DNA of 64,000 nucleotides from the NCBI GenBank assembly GCA_027943335.1, contig BSBK01000970.1, positions 2,993,501 through 3,057,500 on the forward strand, in the 5' to 3' direction. Each line of letters starts with the position of its first letter. The stretch's first letter is position 1. The notes under the pieces are model-generated. The model saw nothing but the letters and a program-made list of their open reading frames with translations, searched no databases and was not told where the DNA came from. Made by a program: the position numbers and the translations under genes. Below, piece by piece: positions 11,530 to 23,922 of this stretch. This DNA comes from Chamaecyparis obtusa (taxonomy: Eukaryota; Streptophyta; Pinopsida; Cupressales; Cupressaceae).

Positions 11530-12972
11530 GTTGGAGTGGCCATTGTGGTAAATCCTAGAGAAGAAGATAACCCAAAGCAAGCACTTGTACTTGCAGAAGT
11601 GAAGCAGTTGTTAGAATAGTTCAAGGACATCATTAGTGATGGAACACCAGCCACCTTACCTCCTCAAAGAGAAATTAGTTACCAAATAGAATTTATACCA
11701 AGGGCATCCTTGCCTAACAAAGAAGCCTACAAGATGACACCAGACCAAAATAAGGAGATAGAAAGACAAGTTCAAGAGTTGCTTGATCAAGGACTAATCA
11801 AAAAGAGGACAAGTCCATGTGTTGTTCCAGTGGTCTTGGAACCTAAGAAATGGGGTAATTGGATATTATGTACTGATTCTAGGGCCATAAATAGGATAAC
11901 AATCAAATATAGGTTTCCTATCCCTGGAATAGAAGATCTAATGGATTGTCTTGGAGGGTCTAGGTACTTCACTAGGATTGACCTTAAGAGTGGGTACCAT
12001 CAAATTAGGATGAAAGAGGGGGATGAATGGAAGTTAGATTTCAAAACTATAGAGGGTCTTTATGAATGGTTAGTTATGCCCTTTGGGTTAACAAATGCAT
12101 CTAGTACATTTATGTGACTAATGGGTGAAGTCTTGAAGGATTATATAGGTAGATTTGTAGTGGTGTATTTAGATGATATTCTCATCTTTAGCAAGTCAAA
12201 ATAAGAACACATGAAACATCTAGAGGTTGTCTTAAGAAGGTTTCATGAAGAAAATATAGCCATTAACATAGAAAAGATTGAGTTCTTGAAACAAGAACTA
12301 GTTTACCTAGGTTTTGTAGTCTCCGAAGGTGATTTAAAAATAGATCCAAGTAAGGTAGAAGATATCCTTAATTGGACCACTCCCAAAATAGGAACTAATG
12401 TAAGGAGTTTTCATGGGTTGGCTTGATTTTATAGAAATTTCATTAGAGGATTTAGTGAGATATGTGCACTTATACTTGATACCATCAAAGGTGGAGTCAA
12501 AACCAAGTTCAAATGGACAAAGGAGGCTAATGAAGGATTTGAGAAGTTAAAACAAAAGGTGGCTACACAACCCATCCTACTGTTGCCAAGTTTTGATAAA
12601 TTGTTTATTGTGGAATGTGATGCAAGTAACATATCTATGGGAGCATTCCTAAACCAAGAAGGAAGACCTATGGCATTTTTCAGTGAAAGGTTGAATGAAG
12701 CCAAATCAAGGTATTCATCTTATGATTTAGAGCTTTATGCATTGATTCAAGCCCTTAGGAAGTAGAGGCACTACCTTTTTCCCAAGGATTTTGTAGTCTA
12801 CACTAATAATAAATCTTTAACCTACATAAACACACAAGAGAGGCTAAGTTATAGGAACATCAATTGGATGGAATTTCTCCAAGTCTATACTTTCACTATC
12901 AAACACAAGAAGGGCCTGAACAATAAAGTTGCAGATGCACTTAGCCAGAGGTTGGTCACTATTCAAGAAATT
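11530..12972 (+). pseudogene. Reverse transcriptase and RNase H remnant of the gypsy element
   Basis: This part copies the RNA template and degrades it. Visible RT motifs in order: KKRTSPCVVPVVLEPKK (about 11800), RAINRITIKYRFPIP, YFTRIDLKSGYHQIRM (first catalytic Asp), VMPFGLTNASSTFM, and the catalytic YLDD box in VVYLDDILIFS at about 12160-12192. Then VYLGFVVSEG and the thumb/connection region. RNase H follows from about 12595 (VECDASNISMGAFLNQEG, FFSERLNEAKSRYSSYDLELYA, VYTNNKS, GLNNKVADALSQR). Domain order and motifs are those of Ty3/gypsy. Stops replace codons at 12115, 12202, 12424, 12763 and elsewhere, all within one otherwise continuous frame. Confidence 0.9.
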
Positions 12973-14463
12973 TAGTTACAAAGCATTGGCATAGAAGGGT
13001 TTAAAGATCTCTATGAGGGTGATGAATACCTTTCAGAAGCCTACAAGGTATGTGTTGACTTTAAGAATCACTTTCATAGTAAGTTTTCTGACTACACTTT
13101 GAAAAATGGTTTATTGTTTAGGGGTAATCAGTTATGTGTACCCAATGGGTCTATGAGGGAAAAACTCATACAAGAGAAGCATAATGGCAGCCTTAGTGGG
13201 AATTTTGGCTTGAATAAAATATTAGACGTGGTCTGAAGGTTCTACTATTGGCCAAAGATGCCAAGGGATGTAAGGAGGTATGTGGAACAATGCTTAGTTT
13301 TCCAAAAAGATAAGGGAACATCTTTAAATGCAGGACTATACCAGCCTTTACCTACTCCAACTAGGCCATGGGAGTGCCTTAGTATGGATTTTATAGTAGG
13401 CTTACCAAGAACAACTACTAGTTTTGATAGTTCTTTTGTAGCAGTTGATATATTTAGAAAAATGAGCCATTTTATACCTTGTAAAACAACTCATGATGCC
13501 AACTATATTTCTCATCTCTTCTTCAAAGAGGTAGTGAGGATTCATGGCTTACCTATCAATATAGAATCAAGATAGGGATGTGAAATTTATGGGGAACTTT
13601 TGGAAAACTTTTTGGAAAAGATTAGGTACAAATCTAGCATTTGGATCAACATACCATCCAAAAACAAATGGCCAAACAGAGGTGATCAATAGGGTTCTTG
13701 GGAATCTTCTTAGGTGTCTCACAAAGGAGTATGGAAAAATGTGGGACTAGGTGTTTCCTAAAGCTGAATTTTCCTATAATGACAACTCCAATAGGTCTAC
13801 CAGTAAGAGCCCATTTGAAATAGTTTATGGTATCTATCCAAGGGGAGTATGTGAACTTAGAGAGTCAGGTAATCAGGGAGAAGTTAGTGGACATGGAGAA
13901 GAATTTTCTCAGTCAATGTAAGAAGTACATGAACATGTAAGAAGGACTCTAGTGGAGGCTAATAAAAAACTCAAGACTAAAGTGGATGAGAGAAGGAAGG
14001 ATCTATAGTTTGAAGTTGGAGATTGGGTGATGGAAAACATAAAAAAAGCTAGACTCCAAAAAGGTATTCCCAACAAGTTGTAAATGAAGAGAGTAGGACC
14101 ATGCAAAGTCCTAGCCAAGTATGGGGAAAATGCTTATAAGATAGGCCTTCCCAAGGAGTTATCCATATCTCTAATCTGCAATGTACAAGATCTAGTCAAG
14201 TACAAGGGCCCTAATATAATAGAGAATGAACACAACATTGAGGTCAATGAAGGTGTTAAAGGCTCAAGATCCTTGTCCAACTAAAACCACAAGCTGAAAG
14301 GATACTAGATTCAAGGGTCAAGAAAAAGACAAGACATGGTGTTTACATATAACACCTCATTAAGTGGAAACATCAACCAGAATCTGAAGCTACTTGGATA
14401 GCACAAAATATTTTTAAAAAGATGGGCATCAGTTTGGACCTTCTATCTCCGAGGGTGACATAA
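12973..14463 (+). pseudogene. Integrase plus C-terminal chromodomain remnant of the gypsy element
   Basis: Integrase inserts the cDNA; the chromodomain directs insertion to chromatin. The zinc-binding N-domain is damaged (His replaced in EKHNGSLSGNFG; second Cys replaced by Phe in VEQCLVFQKDKG). The core follows: SMDFIVGLPRT with its Asp, then after a frameshift near 13570 the block DVKFMGNFW and STYHPKTNGQTEVINRVLG. The GPF-like basic region gives MKRVGPCKVLAKYG at 14084. After a second shift near 14250, a chromodomain reads AERILDSRVKKKTRHGVYI, then HLIKWKHQPESEATW. That C-terminal chromodomain places the element among the chromoviruses. Several stops interrupt the region. Confidence 0.85.
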
Positions 14464-14594
14464 CTTCATTGCTGCAGGAGCACCTAGGGTCTTTGGTCTA
14501 CCCTATACTAGTTTTGTCTTGTAGGTGACCTTGGCCAATTCAATAATCAATAAGGACTAAATAAGAGTCCCAAGAGTGTAAGTGTGTCTTAGAA

Positions 14595-15814
14595 AGTCCT
14601 TAGGGTATGTGGGCAAGTGTTTTCCAAAGTCTACTTAGGACTTGTCTTAGTTTTGGTCTTCTTTGTTAAAAGTTGTCAACATATTCTCTAATTGGTCAAA
14701 GGTTAAGTTGACCTCCTAATATGTGGAAATAAAGTGGGAAAAGGTTAAATAAGTCTAGATATACCCATGTGAAAAATTTAGACTCTTTAGATTGGTCTAG
14801 GATGAGTTGACAATAAAAGTTGTAAAAGTTGTCAATGACAACTTTGCAACTTTTTAAAGTTGTCATGACAAGATCGACCAGTTTTCTTAAAGTTGAAAAG
14901 AATCGATTGAGGGTTAGTTTGGGAAGTTTTTTTCTCAAAACTTGGACCTATTTAAGACCAATCCTAGCTAGTCTTTAAGGTTGGCATCTCTGTATAGTCA
15001 TTTTGCAAGTTTAATATACTACTTAATCTCAGCAAACCCGGTAACAGTGAATAGAATCCACTCATCCAAGTAATCATGGATTGACGTGGGAAATATCTTT
15101 GCATATTTAGATAGTGTTATGTATGTAGTTCATTTGGTTTGAAAACTTAGGTTTAGAACTTTTATTTTATTTTCATTAATAAAAACTTTCCTCTAACTAG
15201 TTCACTAGTCTATACAGAGTTGAGAGTCTAAAAATGGCTCTAGCATGAGTTCCACCAGTGGGTTTTGTATGACCTTGTGGAATATGCTAGGGAAATGTAT
15301 ATATATTGTAAATATGGATTCTTGTCCCAAAACATGTAGGTTATCTAATTTTGGAATCAAGCCCTAGGCAAGTCCCAGCGAACCCGACTTGGCTTGATTG
15401 TTGCAAACAAGAGATGGAGGGCTTTAAGGATTAGAAAACACAATCCAAGGCCATGGAAGTGAAGAAAAAATACCAGAGAGTCAAGATGATGGAGGAGAAG
15501 AGGTGGTGAATTATTTTGAAATTTTTTAAAACCAATTTACCATTTTAATCTGTAAAAAGCTTGTAGCCCTTAAAAATAGGCCTAAATATAGAAACATGGT
15601 GTACGGATAGGGTGAGACTTGGAGACCTTAAAAATCTTTGAGATCTTCAAAAAGGGTATCTGGAAAACAAATTATTTGGGGGCCTTACTTGGCAAGTTGC
15701 AAATTTATTGTCCAAGAGGAGTGTTAGGAGACCTAATTAGACCTAAAAGGCTACTAGCCCTTTTTGGCTAAGTTTGAGGAGATCGATTGTTAGACCTAGA
15801 AGGTTGTAATCAAG
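14595..15814 (+). repeat. 3' LTR of the gypsy element, left part
   Basis: Repeats the 5' LTR from about 14595 up to the copia insertion point after TCAAG (15810-15814). Bases 14464-14594 have no counterpart left of 8376. Since the coding region ends at 14463, some of that stretch is probably the true LTR start missing from the truncated 5' copy. About 90 bp at 15662-15750 are absent from the 5' LTR. Confidence 0.8.
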
Positions 15815-16989
15815 TGTTAGAAAGTAAAGTCCACCAAGATAACTGAGAGGGGAGGGGGGTGAATCAGTTATCAGATAATAAAAACATCTACTACCATCAT
15901 TAGATTTCAACCATGTAATCAATATAAGCAACAACCATAGAAAGATAAACATGCACAACAACACAATAACACAAGATATGTTGACTAGGGAACCGCTTGA
16001 TCAGAGAGTAAACCCCAATGGGAATGATGCCCACAAAATATGTACTAATATGAAAATTCATTGTGAGAGGATGGAATCTATTAGGAGACTTATGAAATAC
16101 ATTCAATACATATGAGTCCCTATTAGGAGACTTTGAATCCCTTTTAAAAGATTCTAACCCGGTTAAGAGTTATGGAAGACAGAAGGACCCACTTTCCAAA
16201 CAGATTCAAGGGAAAGATCACTAAACACATTGTCCAACTAATCTTTATATTATCCAAACATAATAATATCAACAATTAATGATCTCAACAACTTATCTTT
16301 GCTCATGCACTTGTTCCAAACCGCACCAACTGCTTCACCAGATCTCTGCAATTCACATATCCTCTTACAACATATATTGCTCAATTCCAAAATTCATATC
16401 ATATCTCACTCTATTTCAATTAAGGAAAACAATCCTTCCTTTATACCACACTCAAGTAATTACAAATGAGTCAGCCAACAAGGCTTAACCAATTACAAAA
16501 TATAAACCTTCACATGTTACATAATATTGCATAATTACATAAAAACTGTAGGCTTCAAAAAAAAATAACTCTTCACATGTGCGACCTTTGACCATGCTGT
16601 CTCATCTAGGTCACAAACTATATAACTTCACATGCCCATATTCTATCCTGATTAGGAGATATAATCAGTCATCACAAACTACTTCTCAAGAACACTGTCT
16701 GAATACTGCTTTCACTAAATTACACATAACAATCATGAATAATTGAATTTTTGTATGCACTATTGACCACAATCTCAAGACATAATATAGAATAAATCCT
16801 CAACTTCACATAGCTTGATTTGAAATACTCCACGTGCACTAATTCAAACACTAATTGCTTCTCTGCTAATCTCCAGTCGATCACTGTGTTGACATCAATG
16901 ACAATCACAGTCATGAATGCAACATACAACTGATACAAAATGACTCTAAATACTCCCCCATAGGACATATTCAACATTCATTCCTAACA
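15815..16989 (-). repeat. 3' LTR of copia-1
   Basis: 1,175 bp, paired with 21410-22601. The transcript-sense end carries a hairpin: GATAACTGA (15838-15846) and TCAGTTATC (15864-15872) flank a purine run, which reads CACCCCCC.. on the minus strand. The same device occurs in the LTRs of copia-2. Confidence 0.9.
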
Positions 16990-17000
16990 ATCTCCCCCAT
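16990..17000 (-). other. Polypurine tract of copia-1
   Basis: On the minus strand ATGGGGGAGAT directly precedes the 3' LTR and primes plus-strand synthesis. A weaker purine motif (GAGGGAGTATG in minus sense, 17298-17308) lies about 300 bp upstream. Confidence 0.8.
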
Positions 17001-17378
17001 TTGCATTGATGGAAACATAGATGAAAAACATCCAAGTTCCATAAATACCAACTTGCAACACTACTGCTCTGAAATATTTTCAAGTTCTCTTCATCAATAA
17101 AATCTTAAAGGTTTTTTATTTTATATTTCTTTTTCTCCTCCAACAAATGTTTTTCATGTATCCTTCTCCACCATTGACATCAATGAAAAAATAAAGCATC
17201 ACTATGTCAATCCATTTTAAAAATATCAAATGTCAAAAGACACTTTTCAGAAAATACATTCACAAGAGTCCTTTATGACTTAGCTCAAAACACACATACT
17301 CCCTCATAGAGGAAGTACCAACATACAGTCTAGAAAAGATAGAGCTCATATACCACTAGACTGATGTAACTATCTGCA

Positions 17379-18161
17379 TCACTTCTCAAAATTAGGTTGG
17401 TGCATAACCCCAAGCATACCTCTCAAATACGCAAATGTATCTTTAGGTAATGGCTTTGTAAATATATATGCAATCTTCTCTTTTGTACTTATATACTCAA
17501 GTCTGACTTCTTTCTCTGCAACTTTCTCTCTTACAACATGATACTTGATTTCTATATGCTTTGTCTTAGAATGCAACACAGGATTCTTCGACATACTTAC
17601 TGTATTGATGTTATCATAGTGTATGATAAAAGGCTCATCAAATTTGATTCCAATATCCTTTAACATTTGTTTCATCCATATTATCTGATTACAATTGTTT
17701 GCTCTTGCTACATATTTTGCTTCTGTTGTGCTCTATGAAATACAATTATGTTTCTTACTTAGCCAAGAAACCAATCTTCCTCCAAGAAAAAATGCTCCAC
17801 CACTTGTACTCTTTTTTTCATCAACACTAACTCCCCAATCTGCATCTGTATATGCACATAGGGTAAAGTCACTATATTTTTCATACCATAACCCATAGTC
17901 AATTGTGCCTTTCAAATATCTAAATATTCTTTTTATTGCTGCATAATGTGACTCTTTAGGATCAGCTTGAAATCTTGCAATAATTCTAATTGCATGTGAT
18001 ATATTTGGTCTTGTATGAGTTAGATACTGCAATCCTCCAATCATAGATTTGTACTTCTTTTGTTCAACTACAAGAGCTTCATCTGTGCTAGATAACTTAT
18101 GACTAGTTACCATAGGTGTGCTAACTGACATACAATTTTCCATTCCAAATCTCTGCAACAA
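17379..18161 (-). pseudogene. RT C-terminal part and RNase H remnant of copia-1
   Basis: Read leftward: MLQRFGMENCMSVSTPM, KYKSMIGGLQYLTHTRPNI and RIFRYLKGTIDYGLWY are the copia connection region. RNase H follows with AYTDADWGVSVDEKKSTSG (catalytic Asp) and the HYDNINTVSMSKNP block. The C-terminus is IFTKPLPKDTFAYLRGMLGV. The frame breaks between about 17680 and 17740, where the segment with the catalytic Glu should lie. Homologous to 49028-49851 in copia-2. Confidence 0.85.
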
Positions 18162-18990
18162 GTCTTTCAGATACTTTACTTGAAATAAGAAAATACCATC
18201 ACCATTCTGTGCTATCTGTAATCATAAAAAATATTCCATCTCACCAATCATGCTCATTTCAAATTCTGCCTTCATTTCATCAACAAATTTATCACTAGCT
18301 TCATCTTCTCCTCCAAAGATAATATATCAACAAAGATAACAACAATCAATAATCCATTCTCAATCTCTTTCAAATATAAATTACTATCTATTGTGCCTTT
18401 AGTAAATCCCAATTTTATCAAATATTTATCTAATCTTGCATATCATGTTCTAGGTGCTTGTTTCAGTCCATATAAATCTTTATTTAGTTTACATACCATA
18501 TCTCCTTCATCAGTCAAGGGAAAACCTCCAGGCTACTCAATGTTAACTTCACATCCATCTGGTACAATTTGAATTTTTTATAAGCTGCATAAGCCAAAAA
18601 CATTCTTACCGCTTCAATTCTTGCAAGAGGTGCAAATGTCTCTTCATAATCAATTTCACCTTGCTGTGAGTATCCTTTACATACCAATATTTCTTTGTTC
18701 ATTAAAACTTCTCCTTGTTCATTCATCTTATTCTTGAATACCCATTTAGTTCCTATAACATTTTTATCTTTAGGTCTAGGGAACAAATTCCAAGTCTTGT
18801 TCTTTTCAATTTGATCTAGTTATTCCTTTAGTGCTTTAATCTGATTTTCATCTTTACAAGCTTCATAAGTAGTTTTAGGTTCAATTTGAGAAATCAAACA
18901 TAGTTCTTCTTGTACCTTATTCCTTGTCAAAACTCCTTTTTCTATCCTTCCAATAATTTGATCAACATGGTGATTTCTTGCTAGATTCCT
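18162..18990 (-). pseudogene. Reverse transcriptase remnant of copia-1
   Basis: The minus frame at 18514-18786 carries NVIGTKWVFKNKMNEQGEV, LVCKGYSQQGEIDYEETFAP, LARIEAVRMFLAYAAYKKF and YQMDVK, the copia RT fingers and first catalytic Asp. The expected residues after MDVK are lost by a frameshift. The stretch to 18162 keeps scattered RT similarity (palm region with the YVDD box expected here) but is broken by stops and shifts. Confidence 0.8.
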
Positions 18991-19074
18991 ATTAGGTGTC
19001 ACTGTCTCAGTTCTTGCTTCAACTCCATGTTCTGCTCTAGGTTCTTCTCTTAACTCCTCAATGTAACTCTCATT

Positions 19075-20239
19075 CTACAAATCACTGTCAGTTTCATAAA
19101 ATAATTCAACATTTTCTTGATCAATTCTAGGGTGAACTTCTTCATCTGATCCGTAATCAAGCATTATTTCCTGAATTTTGAACTTCTCATCAATTTTAAC
19201 ATTTGCACTCTCAACAATAGTCTTAGTTCTTTTATTAAAACATCTATAAGATTTGATTTTCAATGAATAACCAAGAAATATATCTTCATCACTTATGGGA
19301 TCAAACTTACCAATGTCATTAGCTCTTAATATAACACTTACTTCCAAAAATTCTGAAATACTTAACTGATGGTGCATGTCCAAACCATAATTCATAGGGT
19401 GTCTTGTTTGTGTCTTCTCTGATTTGTACTCTGTTCATTGTATATACTATTGTATTCACTGCTTCTCTCTACAATGTCTTCGCCAAATTATTTTAAAATA
19501 ACATAGCTCTTGCTGCTTCAGTTACTGACATGTTCCTTCTTTCTGCAATACCATTTTGTTCAGGTGTTCTAGGGGCTGGAAGTTGTCTCTTAATACCATT
19601 TACTTCACAAATAGTATTAAATTCCTTTGAAGCAAATTCTTCACCTCTATCAGACCTTAAACATTTAATCTTCATTCCAGATTCATTCTCAACTTTGTTC
19701 TTAATCAATTTAAATTTGTTAAATGCTTCAAATTTTTCTTTAAGAAATGCAATCCACACCATTCTTGTGAAGTCATCAACAAGAATCATAAAATACATTT
19801 CACCATAGAATCCTCTAGTCCTCTTGGGACCGCTCAAGTCTATATGAAAAATTTCCAATTTTTCTATTGTTGTGAACTTCTTACTAGGAAATGAACTTCT
19901 CTTCTGCTTAGCCATAACACATTCTTTGCAAATCATGTTAGTAGGTTTCATAATCTTAGGAAAATCTCTTATTGCAAATGTAGTACTTACTTTCACAATG
20001 TTATCAAAGTTTATGTGACAAAACCTTCTATGCCATAACCAACTATCATTAATTTTAGTAATCAAACATGTCATCTCAGCAGTATTCAATTGACATACAT
20101 TACCTCTGGTTCTTGATCCAATTCCAATCAAAATACCATCCTTATCCTTGATCACACAAATTTTCTCAGTAAACCAAACTTGATATCCCTTATCAACTAA
20201 CTGTCCAACACTTAAAATATTATGTTTCAATCCATCCAC
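19075..20239 (-). pseudogene. GAG-pre-integrase and integrase remnant of copia-1
   Basis: A 248-codon open stretch (20239 to 19493) starts with MDGLKHNILSVGQLVDKGYQ. It has the zinc-binding block WLWHRRFCHINFDN...MICKECVMAK, then the integrase core: IDLSGPKRTRGFYGEMYFM (first Asp), LRSDRGEEFASKEF (second Asp), PRTPEQNGIAERRN (catalytic Glu). The left frame (19395-19075) gives the post-core EDIFLGYSLKIKSYRCFNKR block. It is the best preserved part of this element. Confidence 0.9.
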
Positions 20240-20389
20240 AAAATAAACATCATCAATATTAGTCTTTCTATCAAGAGTAGTGGATCATATTCCTTTTATC
20301 AAACAAGGTGCATTGTTTCCAACTCTAACAATTCCCCCATCATATTTGTTAAAATTTATAAATTTCTTCATATCTCCAGTCATATGATG

Positions 20390-21353
20390 TCAACAACCAC
20401 TGTCTATGATCCAATCAATTTTCTTTTCTACTTGGGAAACTAAATATTTTTCTCCTCTAACTTCAGTTTCAGATTTTTCTTCTTTTATTGCTACAAATCC
20501 TATATCATCATTCTCATTATCACTTTCACTTAAGAATTTCTCAACACTAGCCTCAAGCTCTTCATCATAAGCATAGAAACACTCTTTAGATCTTCTAGGT
20601 TTAAAGTTCTTCTTATATTTCTTTACTCTCTTAGGGTATTTAGATGCAAAATGACCATATTCTTGACAAGTCCAACATTTAAAGATTTTCTTACCTTCAG
20701 GTTCTCTTTTCACAAGCAAGGAATTTCCTTACTTAATGTTTCTATCTTCTTTAGTCTTAGCTTTGTTGCAACTAGCATAATCTCCACTAACACTAATACT
20801 TCTTGACAAAGTCGGGTGAACACTAAGTGCATTGAATGTTGTCTCAATTCTAGGTAGATCTCCTGTCTATCTCAACCCTATCTCTACTACTACTAATATT
20901 ACAAGAAGATTTTCTCTGGTAAACTTCTCAATATAAGGTATAACTTGTTCAATCATTCGCTAGATCTTCCATATCACTTCATCCTCAGTCTTGTTTCTTT
21001 CACAAGCTTTGATACCTGCAACAATCTCTAATATCCTACCAATATAACTTCTAACAGATTCATCTTCCATCATTTTTATATCTTCAAATGAACATATCCA
21101 ATTCTATAATCTGATTCTCTTTGCATGCACATCACCTTTAAAAGTAGATGATAAGTATGTTACACATGAATAGATCTCTCTCTGTATCAGTACATTCTTT
21201 AATTTTGTCTTCTTTAATGATAGTCTTCTCATTCTTTGTGATTAGCCAGTATCCTGGTCCTAAACATAGAAAATGTGTCTTCATCTTTTATTTCTAGTTG
21301 TCATAGTTTACTCCATCAAGCTTAGGGCTTTCCTTCTTGAAATGAGTCACCAT
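20390..21353 (-). pseudogene. gag and protease start of copia-1
   Basis: The gag start reads MVTHFKKESPKLDGVNYDN from an ATG at 21353 (minus) and soon meets stops. The nucleocapsid knuckle at about 20640-20690 reads CWTCQEYGHFASKYP: spacing is right, but the last Cys of C-2-C-4-H-4-C is Tyr. The segment ends with WIIDSGC (about 20390), the DSG active site of the copia protease. Confidence 0.85.
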
Positions 21354-21396
21354 AGATCTCCTTAAGTTGTTAAAATTTTCCTTCGAGGACCTGTCA

Positions 21397-21407
21397 CTCT
21401 GCTACCA
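21397..21407 (-). other. Primer-binding site of copia-1, one base off initiator Met type
   Basis: On the minus strand TGGTAGCAGAG follows the 5' LTR end after two bases. The usual initiator Met site is TGGTATCAGAG, so one base has changed. Confidence 0.75.
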
Positions 21408-21409
21408 AT

Positions 21410-22601
21410 TGTTAGAAAGTAAAGTCCACCAAGATAACCAGGGGGTGAATCAATTATCAGATAATAACAACTTCTACTACCATCATCAGATTTCATCCAT
21501 GTAATCAATATAAGAAACAACCATAGAAAGATAAACATCCACAAAAACACAATAACACAAGATATGTTGACTAGGGTACCTCTTGATCAGAGAGTAAACC
21601 CCGGTGGGAATGATGCCTACAAAAGATGTATTAATATGAAAATTCCTTGTAACAGGATGGACACTGTTAGGATCCTTATGAAATACATGAACAGTACATA
21701 TGAGTCCATGTTAGGAGACTTTGAATCCCTGTTAAAATATTCTAACCCGGTTAAGAGTTATGGAAGATAGAAGGACCCACTATCCAAACAACTTCAAGGG
21801 AAAGATCATTGAACACACCTTCCAACTGATCTCTATATTATCCTAATAGAATAATACCAATAATTACTGATCTCATCAACTTATCTTTTCTCCTCTACCT
21901 GTGCCAAACCGTACCAACTGCTTCACTAGATCTCAATACCAGGTCTCTTCGTATATCCTCTTACAACATATATTGCTCAATTCCATAATTCATATCATAT
22001 CTTTCTATTTAAATTAAGGAAAAAAATCCTTCCTTTATACCACACTCAAATAATTACAAATGATTTGGCCTACAAGGCTTAACCAATTACAAAATATAAA
22101 TCTTCACACGCTACATAATATCCCATAATTACATAATAACTGTCGGCTTCAAAACAAAATAACTCTTCACATGTGTGACCTCTAAACATGTTGTCTCATC
22201 CAGGTCACCACCAAAAATTCTTCATCAACTGTATAACTTTGCATGCCTAGATTCTATCTTGATTAGGAGATATAATCCAGTCATCACAAACTGCTTCTCA
22301 GGAACATTGTCTAAATACCGCTTCCACTAAATTACACATAACTATCATGAATAATTGAATTTTTGTATGTGCTCTTGACCAAAATCTTAGGACAAAATAT
22401 AGAATAAATCATCAACTTTGCATAGCTTGATCTACAATACTCCATGTGCGCTAATTCAAACATTGTCTGCTTCTCTACTAATCTCCAATAGATCACTGTG
22501 TTGACATAAATGAAAATTACAATCATGAATACAACATACAACTGATCTAGAATGAATCTGAATACTCCCCCATAGGACATATTCATCATTCATTCCTAAC
22601 A
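21410..22601 (-). repeat. 5' LTR of copia-1
   Basis: 1,192-bp partner of 15815-16989, with matching ends TGTTAGAAAGTAAAGTCCACC and CATTCCTAACA in plus-strand reading. Its right neighbour is the resumed gypsy LTR. Confidence 0.9.
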
Positions 22602-22937
22602 TCATGACCACCTCTAAACTAGTGAAATTGATCAATTAGGAAGCCTTCTATCTTATTTGCAGTAGAACCAAGTTTGGTGGTGTATGGAGATGGATTTAGT
22701 GAATTGAATCCATGAAGGGTGAATGGATATGGATTTAAATTTTCACATGGTAGTGAGGTCTTGGAGGAAGGAGTGATTGGGGAAAGAGTTACTCTAGTGT
22801 AGGGTCTTCGAAAGAACCCTAGAAAGGTTATAGGAGAAAGACCTTGAAGGAGTCCTAAGGAGTTAGGACTTAGGTAAAAAGAGACCTGAAGGAGTCCTAA
22901 GGAGTTAGGACTTAGGAGAAAAGATATCTCCCTACCA
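22602..22937 (+). repeat. 3' LTR of the gypsy element, right part
   Basis: Begins with the target duplication TCATG and then continues the gypsy LTR (compare 9530-9820) to its end at CTCCCTACCA. It contains a ~45-bp tandem duplication (22838-22925, unit starting GACCTGAAGGAGTCC or close to it) not present in the 5' LTR. Confidence 0.85.
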
Positions 22938-23922
22938 TTAACCAAGTAAATCCCCTTCCCCCCCAATAATTTCCCTTTTTCTTGTGTGTAGGAATAGATT
23001 TGTGAACTTTTGGATCGACAAATTTGGGATTGTAGATCTAGGGGTTTTGTCTCTATCAAAGCTTCAGATTTACAAATTTAGGTGTAGATTAGGTATAGGT
23101 CAACCTCAACTTGTACAGGCTGACCTATACCCTATAATTCAACCTATTCCTGAGCCTTTTAGATTTTCACATTCAACATATTTGGCTTCCTGATTCTAAT
23201 TCCATCTCGATTCTTATTTCTTTCGTAGTTTGACAGTCTATTTTTAGATATGAACTTGTTTCCTCTATTAGCCCTCAAGGCGCATATATTTCCTTCTTTT
23301 CCATTTCATATAATTTAATCTCATAGAATATATTATCTTTCTTGCATTTCATTTACAATTCGTTATCTTAGGGAAAGGAAGAGACAAACCCAAGGCCCAA
23401 CATTAAGTAGACCACAAATTGGCACTTTCCCTTGTGTTAACTAAGTTTTAATTTGTGGTAAGTCTTGGGCCTCTTCCTAAAAACATATATTCTTGTGAGT
23501 GATCTATCCAACTTGATTGCTCACCATTTGTATGTTACAGTAAGTTTTGACTAAAGTGGGTGGGAGAGCTTAGATATTAATAGATGCACACTATATAATA
23601 GTGCCACTCTTTAAGTACATAAGCAAAGAGGCACAACTTAATTTAAACAATTTAAAGGAAGAAAAATAAAGAGAAAAATTGAAAGGTCAAGACAAGATGT
23701 CCCTATTGGTAGGTAAATTTCATTAATTTTTTTGCATAAATTGTATTATGTTGTCAACAATGTTGTTAAGGAAAAATGGGTGGAGATTGTAGGAAAAATG
23801 TTAAAGAATCCTACAAAACTAGATTTTTAAACAAATTAAAATTTTCTTTTGAGGGGCCTAAATATTTTAAAAGAGGAAACTCTGAAATGTATTATATGGC
23901 TTTAAATATTTTGTGATAAGAC
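22938..23922. other. Intergenic DNA with an imperfect 15-bp inverted repeat at 23092-23131
   Basis: GGTATAGGTCAACCT (23092-23106) and AGGCTGACCTATACC (23117-23131) pair with one wobble around a 10-base loop. No gene was recognised. Around 23370-23470 a palindromic-looking 'gggcccaac..taagttttaatttgtgg' region carries no family signature. Confidence 0.5.

Larger units (their letters stand above)
15815..22601 (-). mobile_element. Ty1/copia retrotransposon (copia-1), nested in the gypsy 3' LTR
   Basis: A complete but decayed minus-strand element of 6,787 bp with two ~1.2-kb LTRs (15815-16989 and 21410-22601), each beginning TGTTAG and ending CTAACA. Copia gene order (gag, protease, integrase, RT, RNase H) reads leftward. 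The flanks TCAAG (15810-15814) and TCATG (22602-22606) are a 5-bp target duplication with one change. Joining the flanks restores the gypsy LTR sequence seen at 9500-9560. Protein motifs are close to copia-2 at 30615-51524 (both end ...FTKPLPKDTF.YLR), so the two belong to one lineage. Confidence 0.92.
8376..22937 (+). mobile_element. Ty3/gypsy chromodomain retrotransposon, decayed, split by a copia insertion
   Basis: A plus-strand LTR element with matching LTRs, an initiator-Met-type primer site, and gag, protease, reverse transcriptase, RNase H, integrase and C-terminal chromodomain remnants in the gypsy order. The gag-pol frame is single (frame 1) up to about 13575, then shifts twice. Many stop codons make it non-functional. 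Its 3' LTR is interrupted at 15814/22602 by a complete minus-strand copia element. The left end does not match the right end as a target duplication (TGGTA against TTAAC), and the 5' LTR appears to lack the first part of the 3' LTR, so the left end is probably truncated. Confidence 0.9.

Noticed and set aside
19530..19808. 92-codon plus-strand frame
   Set aside because: Antisense shadow of the copia-1 integrase, which has clear motifs on the minus strand.
22619..23059. 146-codon minus-strand frame with repeated LLSPNSLGLLQ text
   Set aside because: It is antisense to the gypsy LTR and its tandem duplication; the repeat explains the protein repeat.
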